Assembly (NCBI GenBank): GCA_028456385.1
Contig: JALNQF010000029.1
Coordinates: forward strand, 1 to 64,000
Length of the DNA stretch: 64,000 nt
Direction of reading: 5' to 3'
From: Ophiosphaerella korrae
Lineage: Eukaryota; Ascomycota; Dothideomycetes; Pleosporales; Phaeosphaeriaceae
Shown: positions 32,773 to 41,479 of the stretch, one piece after another
Position numbering within the stretch: the stretch's first letter is position 1
Layout of the letters: the number at the start of each line of letters is the position of its first letter
Notes under the pieces: model-generated
What the model was told of the DNA's origin: nothing
The model's input: only the letters and a program-made list of their open reading frames with translations
Databases searched by the model: none
Translations under genes and position numbers: made by a program

Positions 32773-33474
32773 TCTCTGGATCTGGATCTGGATCTGGATC
32801 TGGATCTGGATCTGGACCTGGGCGAACGTTGTTGTTCTTCACAATTTTGGGTGGGTTGCGTGCTTGATGTGAAAGTCTGTAACAGATTAGCATTAGGACA
32901 ATACCGCCATCAGATAACCTGCGTACTTGTTTGTCAATTTTGGTTCCGACTTCTGGTCAGATGCAGCCTGTGCCTCTGGCTCCTTTACTCCATTCACCTG
33001 CTGTTGTGCAACCTTGGTTGGTGGAAGATTTGGCGAGACCTTTTTAGAGCCGGGTGCAGAGGCGTCTTCTTTTTGCCTCACCTTGAACCCAGAAAGATTG
33101 AGCTTCTTCTTCGCGACCTGGCCTGTCGGATTCGATGCGCTCGACACTACCGGGTCGTCGTCCTCGCCAGCCTGCAGCTCGAGGCAGTCTTGGCATGGTT
33201 CGCGGAAAACATAGGTCCTGTACTGGAGATGTTCCTCATCGTGTCGCCAGAGATGTCCCATCATCCAACTATTGGCCTGCTGTTGCGAGCTGTATCGGTA
33301 TGGGTGCATGGATGGCGTAGAAAGAATATAGGGCACCCGGGGCACCACCGTCTTGATGCGCTTGAACGCCTTGTCCAGGTTGTCGAGGTCATCTTGGTCG
33401 CTCTTGGAGAAGCTCTTGCGCTTGAGTGATCGCGTAGTCGCTACAGCAGGCTCAGGTAGCTCAGGGCCAGACAT
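30961..33474 (-). CDS. Large Ser/Pro/Lys-rich protein, probably nuclear, unrecognised
   Basis: Three exons: 33474-32927, 32876-31611, 31558-30961, with introns of 50 and 52 nt (GTACGC and GTAAGT donors, CTAAT/CTAAC branches), all in phase; 803 aa. The N-terminus has a basic stretch (RSLKRKSFSKSD) and HPYRYSSQQQANSWMMGHLW. The middle is disordered, with a (DP)n then (RP)n tract, and a motif repeated as HGLPPLLSPVQ and HGLPDILSPTLP. Basic clusters (PPKRKEQ, KKKKPIPK) look like nuclear signals. The last ~250 residues are helical and look folded (EATKILLSKPVMKQDERRAA, SYMAAYYAQDASLNLRG). I cannot name the family. Conserved ends with a disordered basic middle suggest a chromatin or transcription role (inference). 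Confidence 0.8.
32740..32815. repeat. Two adjoining coding hexanucleotide arrays
   Basis: GTGGTC repeats (32740-32772) and TGGATC repeats (32776-32815), about six each, encode (RP)n and (DP)n on the minus strand in the preceding gene. Being whole-codon units, they can expand or contract without frameshift. Confidence 0.85.
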
Positions 33475-34215
33475 GGTGGGCTATCGCAAGTGATGGGGCC
33501 GACAGTCAGTTTCCAGGCGGGAGCGAGTCGCAAATCGACGGGAGTGTATGTGGTGGGTAGTTGGAAGGAGTGGAGGATTCATGAAGGCCGGAGACAGCAG
33601 GTAAGGGCGGTGGTGGGGCTTTTGCGGCTTGCGGTGAACAATCGCGCGCCTGCTCAGGACGCGGTGAAGGCGAGGCGAGGTGAGGCGCGGCGAAAGCGAG
33701 AGAACCCGATTGGCGCCCGCAAGCTCTATCGTGAGAGTGAGTGCAAACGCAACAATGCGCTATTGTTGATGGGCTGTAGAAGAGCAGCGGCTCAGCTAAT
33801 TCGACAGCGACTCCAGCCTCCGATGCGCGATTGGGCTGAGACGGCGGGAGGCCACCATCGCCTGGGCCCAAGAAGTGAATGTCCAGGTGCGTGGCGACGC
33901 GATGTTCGGGGGAGAGGGCTAGCCCGGTGAATGGGGAGCTGGGGCAGCTGTGTTGTGTGTGGATGAGTGACGGTTTGTCTGGGATAGCGGTAGGCGGCAT
34001 GTCATGTACGTCGGGAGAGATCAGCGGCGCGTGCGTTGGAGAGCATGGACGCTGTGGCCGCTGATTGGCCCACAGGCGCGACTGGAAATGTTGCCAGCCT
34101 GCGCCTGCGGACATTCCCTCGCAAGTTCTCACTGCACGCTGCAAACACGCCGGTGCACATACAACCGCGTCTGTTCTGCTTGCACTGCGATACAAGAGGT
34201 GCATGCCCGTGTTTG

Positions 34216-34253
<38 letters not shown>

Positions 34254-34524
34254 ATGGCCCCTCATGTTGCACATCGGGTCCAGGCGAGTGAACCAGTGGA
34301 ACCTAGTGAGCCTACACTAGCACCGGGTACATCAACGTCGATTAATCAAGCTTGCCGAAAATATATTGCACCACGACATCACAATTTCATTCTAGTGCAA
34401 CAAAGTAGTGGCGTATTGTCTTGATCTATACACGTCTGCTTAGCAAATTGCAGCAGTTGGTTGGTCTGCATGCATTTTGAGATTCTGTTTCCTTCGTGGT
34501 TCGCATTATTCGTCAAGACTACAG
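33475..34524. other. Intergenic with a (TG)n microsatellite
   Basis: Promoter of the gene at 33474 and 3' flank of XRCC4. A nearly pure TG repeat spans 34216-34252. No supported gene. Confidence 0.55.
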
Positions 34525-35732
34525 CTACAGCTCATCCTCATCCTCGGTTTCGTCGTCTCCATCTGCTGTGGGCGATGGCTGCTTTTGCGGCCGTTTACTT
34601 CGCGTTGCTGGTTGTCCAAATGGCAGCTCGCGTCTGGGTGGTGGTTGGCCCTCGCTCTCTGATTCTGCCCGTGGAGCTTGTGTAACTGAGCCTGATCTGC
34701 GCGTCTCGGATGACTTTGTTTGTATTGGCAATTGTGACAGCGAGGGTGCAGCCTCGTCCTCATCCGTCTCGTCATCTGACGGGTCTGGGGTGGCAGCTGG
34801 CAGTTCGTCGTCAGTTTGCTCCTCTTGCTTGCCTTTGTCAGTTTCCATTTGATCACTGTCCGACTCGAGCTTGGGATCTGGCTCTTGTGGCTGAGCAGGA
34901 GCTTTCCGCTTGGATTGACGCGAAGCGCCTGCCTTGTGTGGCTTCGTCTCACGTCTAGCAGACTGGACAGCGATTGCTAGTAGAGCAGGTCAGTGGTGAA
35001 ATGCGGCTGCAGAGCAGGCTTCTCCCTTACCGACTGATTTGTCAACCTGAGACCCTGCCAATAAGCGGCTCTGGTCCCTGATTTTTCTTTTCTTCTCGTT
35101 GAGCAGATCCATGAACCGCTGCAGCATGACCGTCTCGGTTTCATTTTTGGTCTTGATAAAATCGTCCAATTGCGCAGTGAGCTTAGTAATGGCCTCCTGC
35201 CTGCTACTGGCTCGCGCTTTCCAGTCGGCCAGCTCTTGCAGGGTCTGCGAGTGGGCTTTGGCAGATGCCTGGGCCCAGACAAATGGATTGAACTCGAAGC
35301 CATCATCTCTCGGGAGCACGATCTCGCCGAGGGTCACTTTGATACCATGGACATCTTGTTGAAAGGAAAGCTCCAGGCTGTCTTTCAAGGCATACACCAA
35401 GCGGACGCCGTGCAATATGCCGGCCTTTGCTGCAGCCGTGGCGGGCTGTTGCAGCAAGTAGTGGGACAAGATGGCGGCCCAGTCGTCGTCGCTGCCCTTG
35501 AACTTCTGCTTCAATGTTGCAAGGTTGCGCTGTCTTACTGGGAAGGCGTTACTATGTAGCAGAGCAAACTTGGCAGATTCCCCGTCTTACTCGTCGTCAC
35601 GTAAGGGTTTTCGCCCTCGCAGCCCACCAGGCGCAGGTCCAGCGGATGGGCGCCGTTTTGGCGGACCTCGACGAGCACGAGGTCGCCGCGGCCAGTTGCC
35701 GGCTCGATGCAAACGATGCGTCGATCAGCCAT
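34525..35732 (-). CDS. xrcc4: XRCC4-type non-homologous end-joining protein
   Basis: Three exons: 35732-35591, 35537-35031, 34976-34525; introns 53 and 54 nt with GTAAGA/GTAAGG donors, all in phase; 366 aa. The N-terminal head (MADRRIVCIEPATGRGDLVL ... LRLVGCEG) is followed by LKQKFKGSDDDWAAILSHYL. A long coiled coil then begins near ELADWKARASSRQEAITKL and holds LQRFMDLLNEKKRKIRDQ, closely like the human XRCC4 segment with LNEKKTKIR. The C-terminus is acidic and disordered and ends ETEDEDEL. XRCC4/Lif1 binds DNA ligase IV through the coiled coil in end joining. The identification rests on the coiled-coil signature and layout. It is divergent from byr4, with 681 bp between starts. Confidence 0.85.
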
Positions 35733-36413
35733 GATGGCGTGCAGGTGCGGGGGGGACCAGAGGCGGCCTGTTCAGCAACCAGGCTGGAATCTGGATGATG
35801 GCAGGGCGCGGGTGTCACAGAACCCTGACCTGGTTGGATCACGGCCACGGAACTGGGGCCGTGTGTTTCATGTGGCGGAAGGGGTGCATCGAAACAACAG
35901 GTGCTGCACGTCGAGGAGGGGATGCGCAGCTTAAGTGCCTTGGTGATGGTCGGGTGTCTCTTGTCTCTCCAGTTTCCCCAGGCGCACGCGGCGTGGCTAG
36001 CGGCCTGTTTGCGTGCAGGCAGCGGCGCGCCAGGCACAGGGACGCAGGCTTGGGCCTGCGTCGTGCGGCCATAGCGTGCCCAGCAGCAGAACCGTCTGTT
36101 CTGCTATTCTGCGATTCCGCCGTCCCGCTGTTCTACTTAAAGACAGCACGCGCCATGTCCATGGCCATCGCCGCCAGTGTCGCCGCCGTGTCTGCGCAGT
36201 GTCGCCGTCGTGTCTGTGTCGTGTCGCGCCGCCCGCCCCGGCCACGCCGCGCCGCCTGCACCCGCTGCGCTCACCGCACTGCCTGCCTCTCTCGCTTACC
36301 AGCTGTCCCTGCAGCGCCAACCACCTCGCGCGCCTTTTCACGAATCCTGTCCTCGCACACTCGCACATACACCCCCATCACTGCACACCCACATCCTCGC
36401 CCTCCGCGCAAGC
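35733..36413. promoter_or_regulatory. Shared divergent promoter of xrcc4 and byr4
   Basis: The two start codons face away from each other across 681 bp of GC-rich DNA. The byr4 frame stays open ~240 bp upstream of its proposed ATG but without an ATG, so this part is taken as leader. Confidence 0.5.
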
Positions 36414-39128
36414 ATGGCTGCACCCAACCGCAGCTTTGCCCAGCGCATGGCCTCCATGGCCGCCTCCAATGCATCCAGGTTCGAGAGCTGGGACGACGGC
36501 GACTTCGAGGACAGCGACGGCCTGCTGTTCAAGAACGCCGCCGTCCACACGCTGTCCTCGCGCATGTCGGTGCGCTCCGAGTCCAACACGGGCGACGACG
36601 ACTGGCAGGTCCTGCTCACCCCCAACGACGACTTTTCCACCACCAGGGCCATCCGCTCCGCAAAGCAGGCCGGCATCCCCATCCCCACCAGCGTGCCGTC
36701 GTCGGCCCTGCTGGGCGGCACCATCAAGCGCCTGGGCAAGAAAAAATCCTCCCGCAAGATCAATGTCGACGACGACTGGGCCAACGACCTCGAGCTGCCG
36801 GCCAATGCGCACCAGGGCCTGAAGCTCAAGGCACCCCTGCCCCTCACGCCAGCCGAAGAGCACGACGACTTCGACGACTGGGGCGAGGGCAGTCTGGGGA
36901 TCCGCTTCGCCGGCACGCGGCGCGATGCTCGCGGTGCCCGCAGCTCCTCCGTGTCCGCCATGAGCCCCAGCCTCGGCAGCTGCATGACCCTCGAGAGCGA
37001 GGACGACGACCTGAATGGCCTTGTCCTCCCAACCGAGCCGCTCGACTTCAATGCCCGCCTGGAGAAGATGAAGAAGATGCAGAAGATGCAGCTGCCCACT
37101 CCGGATGCCTCGCCACTTCCTCCCCACTCCCCCCATCACCATCGCAATCTGCCGCCGCCAACCTCTGCGCCAACCTCTGCGCCTGCTGACCCTCCATTAT
37201 CGCCTTCCACAGGCCCCACATCGTGGGCATCTCCGGAAAGCCCACCAGCACCACCATCTCAAGAGAGCCCAAGAGCACCATCCACCAAGCCCAAGCCTGT
37301 GAACGACGACGACGACTTCCTCGACGGCCTCGACTTTGGTGGCGGCGGCGACATCTTCGAGAACGGAAAGCTCACACTGAACCGCAATGTCGTCGTGAAG
37401 AAGTCTGTGCCCAAGGCCCCTGCACCTCCCGCTGCACGTCCGTCGACCACCATCACTTTTACAGATAGGCCGGTCGTCTCCAGGATACCTCGTCCCTTGC
37501 CCGCACCAGCGAGCCGCACCAGACTCACACCCGTCTATGAGAGCGGTGCTTCGGCGCAAACCAACAGTAGTAGGCCCATTCCTACAACAACCAGCACACA
37601 ATTCCTACGTGCAAAGCGATCTGCGCCCGTCCTGCGCAGCAGCAATCTCGCTCCGTCTCGAGGTCATGTGCCTTTCCTTCCTGCTGGTGGTGGCTCGAAT
37701 GCGCAATCGCATCACGTGGTGTCCAAGAACTCCCAGCCCCAGCTCCGCCGCGACTCTGACCCTCGCCGGCCACAATCCCCTTCGATGCGATCTTACTCAC
37801 GGGCAGAAACGCCAAGCCGGACAGGTGTGCGACGTGACCTGGCTCCATCTGCCTTGTCACGCCACCCACCCCCAAAGAAGTTAACCCAGCCCCAGCGTAA
37901 GCGCAATTATGGTGATGGCCACGAGCTTGATTTGTTCGACGATCTGCCAACCTCTGCTACGAAAGAAAAGGCGTACGAGAAGGCACCACGCAATGTCGCA
38001 AGCAATAAGTCTTTGCGACAGCAGCCTAGTAACTCACGACTACCAATGGTAGATCGAATGGCAACCCCAATGCCACAGACACCAAGAAGCCCTCCCAAGG
38101 TGGACCATACGCCACGCTTTGCTCGAGACACTGCAGCTAGTAGGAACGCACGTGAGCAACGATTGGCAGGTACAAGGAGCAGAGGCGACGGCCCAATTGC
38201 ACCACGACCCATGAGCTGGGCTGCTCAAGTCGCTGCTCGAAGTCCTCATTCGAGCCCGAATGCTCATAAGAAGAAGGGGTCGGGGTCAGGCCAAAAGCCA
38301 CAATTGATCAGACAAATGACGCAGCCATACACACATAGTGAGTATTCTCACATCCTAACTCATTTTACATGGCTGACCGCAAATGCAGACGAGAAAGGAA
38401 TGGTCTACAACCCAACCATGCAACGATGGGAAGGAAATGAAGAAGCCCTGGTGTCGTTCACTTTACCTAACAACTCAACCACAACCTTGGCCTTGACAAC
38501 AGCCAGCACGCCAACCTTTGCACCACCTGGTAATCCACTAAACCGGCCGCATGATCGTTCCCACTCCATTTCACACACGGCCCTGTCTTCCATTCATGCC
38601 GCCCAAAAGAGCTTTTCCTCGCGCATGGCAAAGATGAATCCTGCGCCTGCACCGGCAGTAGTAGTTCCTGTACCAGTACCGTCACCTCCACGACCTGCCT
38701 TAATATCACAAATATCTGCGCCACGTGGTGTGCTTCACGAGGGTGCCATGGTATTTGACCCCGTCAAAATGAAGTGGCTCAAAAAGGCTCGACTGTCGAA
38801 CGATCCCCAATCTCCCCCCGAATTAGAAGACGAAGAGGATCCCTTTGCCGGCATTGAAGATTTCAAAGACAACGAAAGCATCGCCGGCCGCAGTAACGCT
38901 CCAGGCGACGTCCACTCCCCCGATGGCGACGACCCAAGCTTCGTCGGCGAAGAATTCGACGTCGGCCCCAGTTTCACCCGCCGACAGAAAGAAGAAGAAG
39001 CCATCTGGCGCCGCAGAGTAGAAGGCTGGGTCGGTGGCATGCGCGACTCCGGCGAGCAACGGGGCGGCTGGCGCTGGGCCATCCGCGACTTTGCCGCCAG
39101 CGCCAACGCCGGCACCTCCATACGATGA
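36414..39128 (+). CDS. byr4: Byr4/Bfa1-type cytokinesis (septation/mitotic exit) regulator
   Basis: Exon 1 36414-38337, 51-nt intron 38338-38388 (GTGAGT donor, CTAAC/CTGAC branch, GCAG acceptor), exon 2 38389-39128; 887 aa. The intron length is a multiple of three and it has no stop, so an uninterrupted frame also exists, but splicing joins MTQPYTH to EKGMVYNPTMQRWEGNEEAL, as in the family. Other family blocks are DFDDWGEGSLGIRFAGTRRD, SVSAMSPSLGSCMTLESEDD, LNGLVLPTEPLDF, GAMVFDPVKMKWLK and EEEAIWRRRVEGWVG. The start is the ATG of MAAPNRSFAQ. Byr4 pairs with the Bub2/Cdc16 GAP to restrain the Spg1 GTPase on spindle pole bodies. The middle is long and disordered. Confidence 0.9.
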   Translation: MAAPNRSFAQRMASMAASNASRFESWDDGDFEDSDGLLFKNAAVHTLSSRMSVRSESNTGDDDWQVLLTPNDDFSTTRAIRSAKQAGIPIPTSVPSSALLGGTIKRLGKKKSSRKINVDDDWANDLELPANAHQGLKLKAPLPLTPAEEHDDFDDWGEGSLGIRFAGTRRDARGARSSSVSAMSPSLGSCMTLESEDDDLNGLVLPTEPLDFNARLEKMKKMQKMQLPTPDASPLPPHSPHHHRNLPPPTSAPTSAPADPPLSPSTGPTSWASPESPPAPPSQESPRAPSTKPKPVNDDDDFLDGLDFGGGGDIFENGKLTLNRNVVVKKSVPKAPAPPAARPSTTITFTDRPVVSRIPRPLPAPASRTRLTPVYESGASAQTNSSRPIPTTTSTQFLRAKRSAPVLRSSNLAPSRGHVPFLPAGGGSNAQSHHVVSKNSQPQLRRDSDPRRPQSPSMRSYSRAETPSRTGVRRDLAPSALSRHPPPKKLTQPQRKRNYGDGHELDLFDDLPTSATKEKAYEKAPRNVASNKSLRQQPSNSRLPMVDRMATPMPQTPRSPPKVDHTPRFARDTAASRNAREQRLAGTRSRGDGPIAPRPMSWAAQVAARSPHSSPNAHKKKGSGSGQKPQLIRQMTQPYTHSEYSHILTHFTWLTANADEKGMVYNPTMQRWEGNEEALVSFTLPNNSTTTLALTTASTPTFAPPGNPLNRPHDRSHSISHTALSSIHAAQKSFSSRMAKMNPAPAPAVVVPVPVPSPPRPALISQISAPRGVLHEGAMVFDPVKMKWLKKARLSNDPQSPPELEDEEDPFAGIEDFKDNESIAGRSNAPGDVHSPDGDDPSFVGEEFDVGPSFTRRQKEEEAIWRRRVEGWVGGMRDSGEQRGGWRWAIRDFAASANAGTSIR

Positions 39129-39909
39129 GTAACCCCCCCCCCCCCCCACCCCCCCATTCCACACCCCTCTTCTATGTAAAATGTGCTCCTCACACACACA
39201 CCACGACATAATGATTTCACGAATCCTGACAGGACTTTTCTTTCGTACCTTGTTTTTCTTTTCGGTGTAATCTGTATCCCCATCTACATATCTGTTTTCC
39301 TTTTTGTCGGTCAGTCTTTACCGTTTGCCTGGTTGTTATCAAAAGTACGTTTAATGATGGATGTGCAACGATTGGAGAGAGCTTGTTGTGAGATATCCCG
39401 AGTGTTATGTTGGGCGGGCGGTTGGATACGCTCGTCTCACTCTTACGACGCATTTATGATGTTATGACTGATAGATGGGGGGCTTCGTTGCGATGATGGT
39501 AGATGATAATGAACAGTATTAGTGCTTTCGATTTTGTTTTGAGGTGTCGTGGTGTTGTTGACGGCTGTTTGGTGGATGGTGTTGAGTTCGACCAAGTTCG
39601 TTTTTTGAGACGGCGCTCTTGACACTACTTACAATTTTCGATGCAATAGCTGTTTCCTACTAAGGATGACGATAAGGTTTACTGAAACCGCTCAAAGCTA
39701 TTTAGGCATCGTGCTACTCTCAGCCCACTTTCACTAATTCTAAAAATACTTACGCAAGACTGAGGGTGGTCGATCCTGCCACTCCCGCCAGGGGGGGGGA
39801 ACAGCACAGCCACACCACCTTCGAAATCGCTTCATGCAACAGGCACCCGCCACAAACTTGATACAACATCAGTTTGCGCCAACATGCCATCCACAAAGGA
39901 CGTGCCATC
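39129..39909. other. Intergenic; poly-C tract
   Basis: A C-rich homopolymer run at 39132-39156 follows the byr4 stop. The rest is 3' UTR and the promoter of the HET gene at 39910. Confidence 0.55.
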
Positions 39910-41157
39910 ATGACCCATGATTTATCATTCCCAGGCGCACGCCCGTATAAGTATCAACCACTCGATCCATTAGCACAGCAAATACGCTTGCTCAAAGTTC
40001 ATCGAGACAAGTGGGGCGAGATCCACTGTGATCCCACAACATTCTCCCTAGAAGCACCTCCCAAATACCGGGCTCTTTCGTACGCATGGGGCGCCCCTAC
40101 GCCGCTGCGAAAGATATGGGTTGGCAAAGGCTATCTCGAAATCCGGGACAATTTATTCAACTTCCTTGCTGAAATCGGGTCCAAGTTATACGCGTATATA
40201 TGGATTGACCAAATAAGCATCGATCAATCGAATGTGAAAGAACGCGGTCACCAAGTTGCCTTGATGGCAAGAGTCTTCAAAGGGGCTGCATATGTCATAA
40301 TGTGGCTAGGAAACCACAAAGCATATTACGACGCTGTTGTGGCCTACAAGGCGGCCTCGCCCTACGGCACGACATTCGACCATGACGAGCACACGGGACA
40401 CACAATCGACACACTTACCATGTTGCGCTCGCTCTCCACCCTATTCAACGACGTCTACTTCTCGCGCCTGTGGATCGTGCAGGAAGTGTTGCTCGCCAAA
40501 GAAGTCTGGCTCGCGGTGCGCCACAACACGTTCATTTCACTCGACTACATCTACGCCAACAACTTTTTCGCAAACATCTATCTGCTTGGCTCCGTGCCCC
40601 CCGCTGTCCTTGAGCTACTAAGTTCCCGAAACGTCGATAGCCAGCCCTTGTACTCATTCCGCGCGACCTTGCGCAACTTCTGTCTGAATCACTCCGCCGA
40701 TCCGCGCGACAAGGTGTATGGCTTTCTGGGGTTCCCGGGCCGCTCCCCCCTCAGGCCAATTGTTCCGGATTATACAAAGCCGGTGTACGAGGTGTTTGCG
40801 GACGTGGTTTTTCATATGGTGCATGACCCGATGGACCCTCGGTCTGCAATAGACTTTCAGTCGGATATGGAGATATTGAGCGAGAGCATGGGACTATGTT
40901 TGAACCCTGCGAGTGCTCTGGCAGATCTTTATGATGATGTGTCGAAGGCATTGGAAGCGGAGGCCTTTGAGCTGCTGCAGATTTCCATAGGGTTTCAGAC
41001 GGCGGATGAGCAGCGTAAGACGGAGGGTTTAGGGGTTGCTTTGGAGAGGCCGCTTGTCGATCGGTGGTGGTTTAGGTATCGTGATGAGATGAGCTATTAT
41101 CCTTGCTCGATTACGTATCGTAGTAATGAGCTTGAGGTTATGGATAAATTCGATTGA
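39910..41157 (+). CDS. HET-domain protein
   Basis: Single exon, 415 aa, first in-frame ATG at 39910. The N-terminus (YQPLDPLAQQIRLLKVH) leads into the HET domain: YRALSYAWGA (~53-62), YIWIDQISIDQSNVKERGHQ (~96-115), VYFSRLWIVQEVLLAKEVWL, then the post-HET block DPRDKVYGFLGF and VPDYTKP. This is the R-x-I-L-L type common in Pleosporales. After ~residue 290 no domain is seen. It is convergent with the HET-ankyrin gene at 43867-41480; the stops are 322 bp apart. Confidence 0.9.
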   Translation: MTHDLSFPGARPYKYQPLDPLAQQIRLLKVHRDKWGEIHCDPTTFSLEAPPKYRALSYAWGAPTPLRKIWVGKGYLEIRDNLFNFLAEIGSKLYAYIWIDQISIDQSNVKERGHQVALMARVFKGAAYVIMWLGNHKAYYDAVVAYKAASPYGTTFDHDEHTGHTIDTLTMLRSLSTLFNDVYFSRLWIVQEVLLAKEVWLAVRHNTFISLDYIYANNFFANIYLLGSVPPAVLELLSSRNVDSQPLYSFRATLRNFCLNHSADPRDKVYGFLGFPGRSPLRPIVPDYTKPVYEVFADVVFHMVHDPMDPRSAIDFQSDMEILSESMGLCLNPASALADLYDDVSKALEAEAFELLQISIGFQTADEQRKTEGLGVALERPLVDRWWFRYRDEMSYYPCSITYRSNELEVMDKFD

Positions 41158-41479
41158 GACTAGTTGGTTGTTGTTGTTTTTTTTTTTTGTGCTGCTTTAT
41201 GTGGCGATTTCCTCAAGGTAATGTGATATCTATATCATACGTCAAGGTGTATAATTAACTATTATTAGTGCTAATGCTAGATCCATATACAATTTAACTT
41301 TTTGTAGATTTTTGTAGCTAAGCGGTAGAAAATAAATATTGTCTCGCGTAGCTTCACTCTTTTCAAGACGCTTTCAAGCACCTAAATAAGATCTGCTGAT
41401 ATTCCTATGGTGACATACACAAGTAGATTCCTTGTTCCCTGAAATATACAAAATTATTCAATTGGTTCCCGCCCCAGAC
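41158..41479. other. Convergent 3' flanks of two HET genes
   Basis: AT-leaning spacer with a T9-10 run just after the plus-strand stop. No gene. Confidence 0.6.

Noticed and set aside
30324..34252. TG microsatellites as CRISPR-like arrays or Z-DNA elements
   Set aside because: Simple dinucleotide repeats in intergenic DNA; no spacers, and the organism is eukaryotic.
35795..37189. 464-codon ORF overlapping byr4
   Set aside because: Frame shadow in GC-rich DNA with Arg/His/Pro-rich low-complexity translation; the byr4 frame has family motifs.
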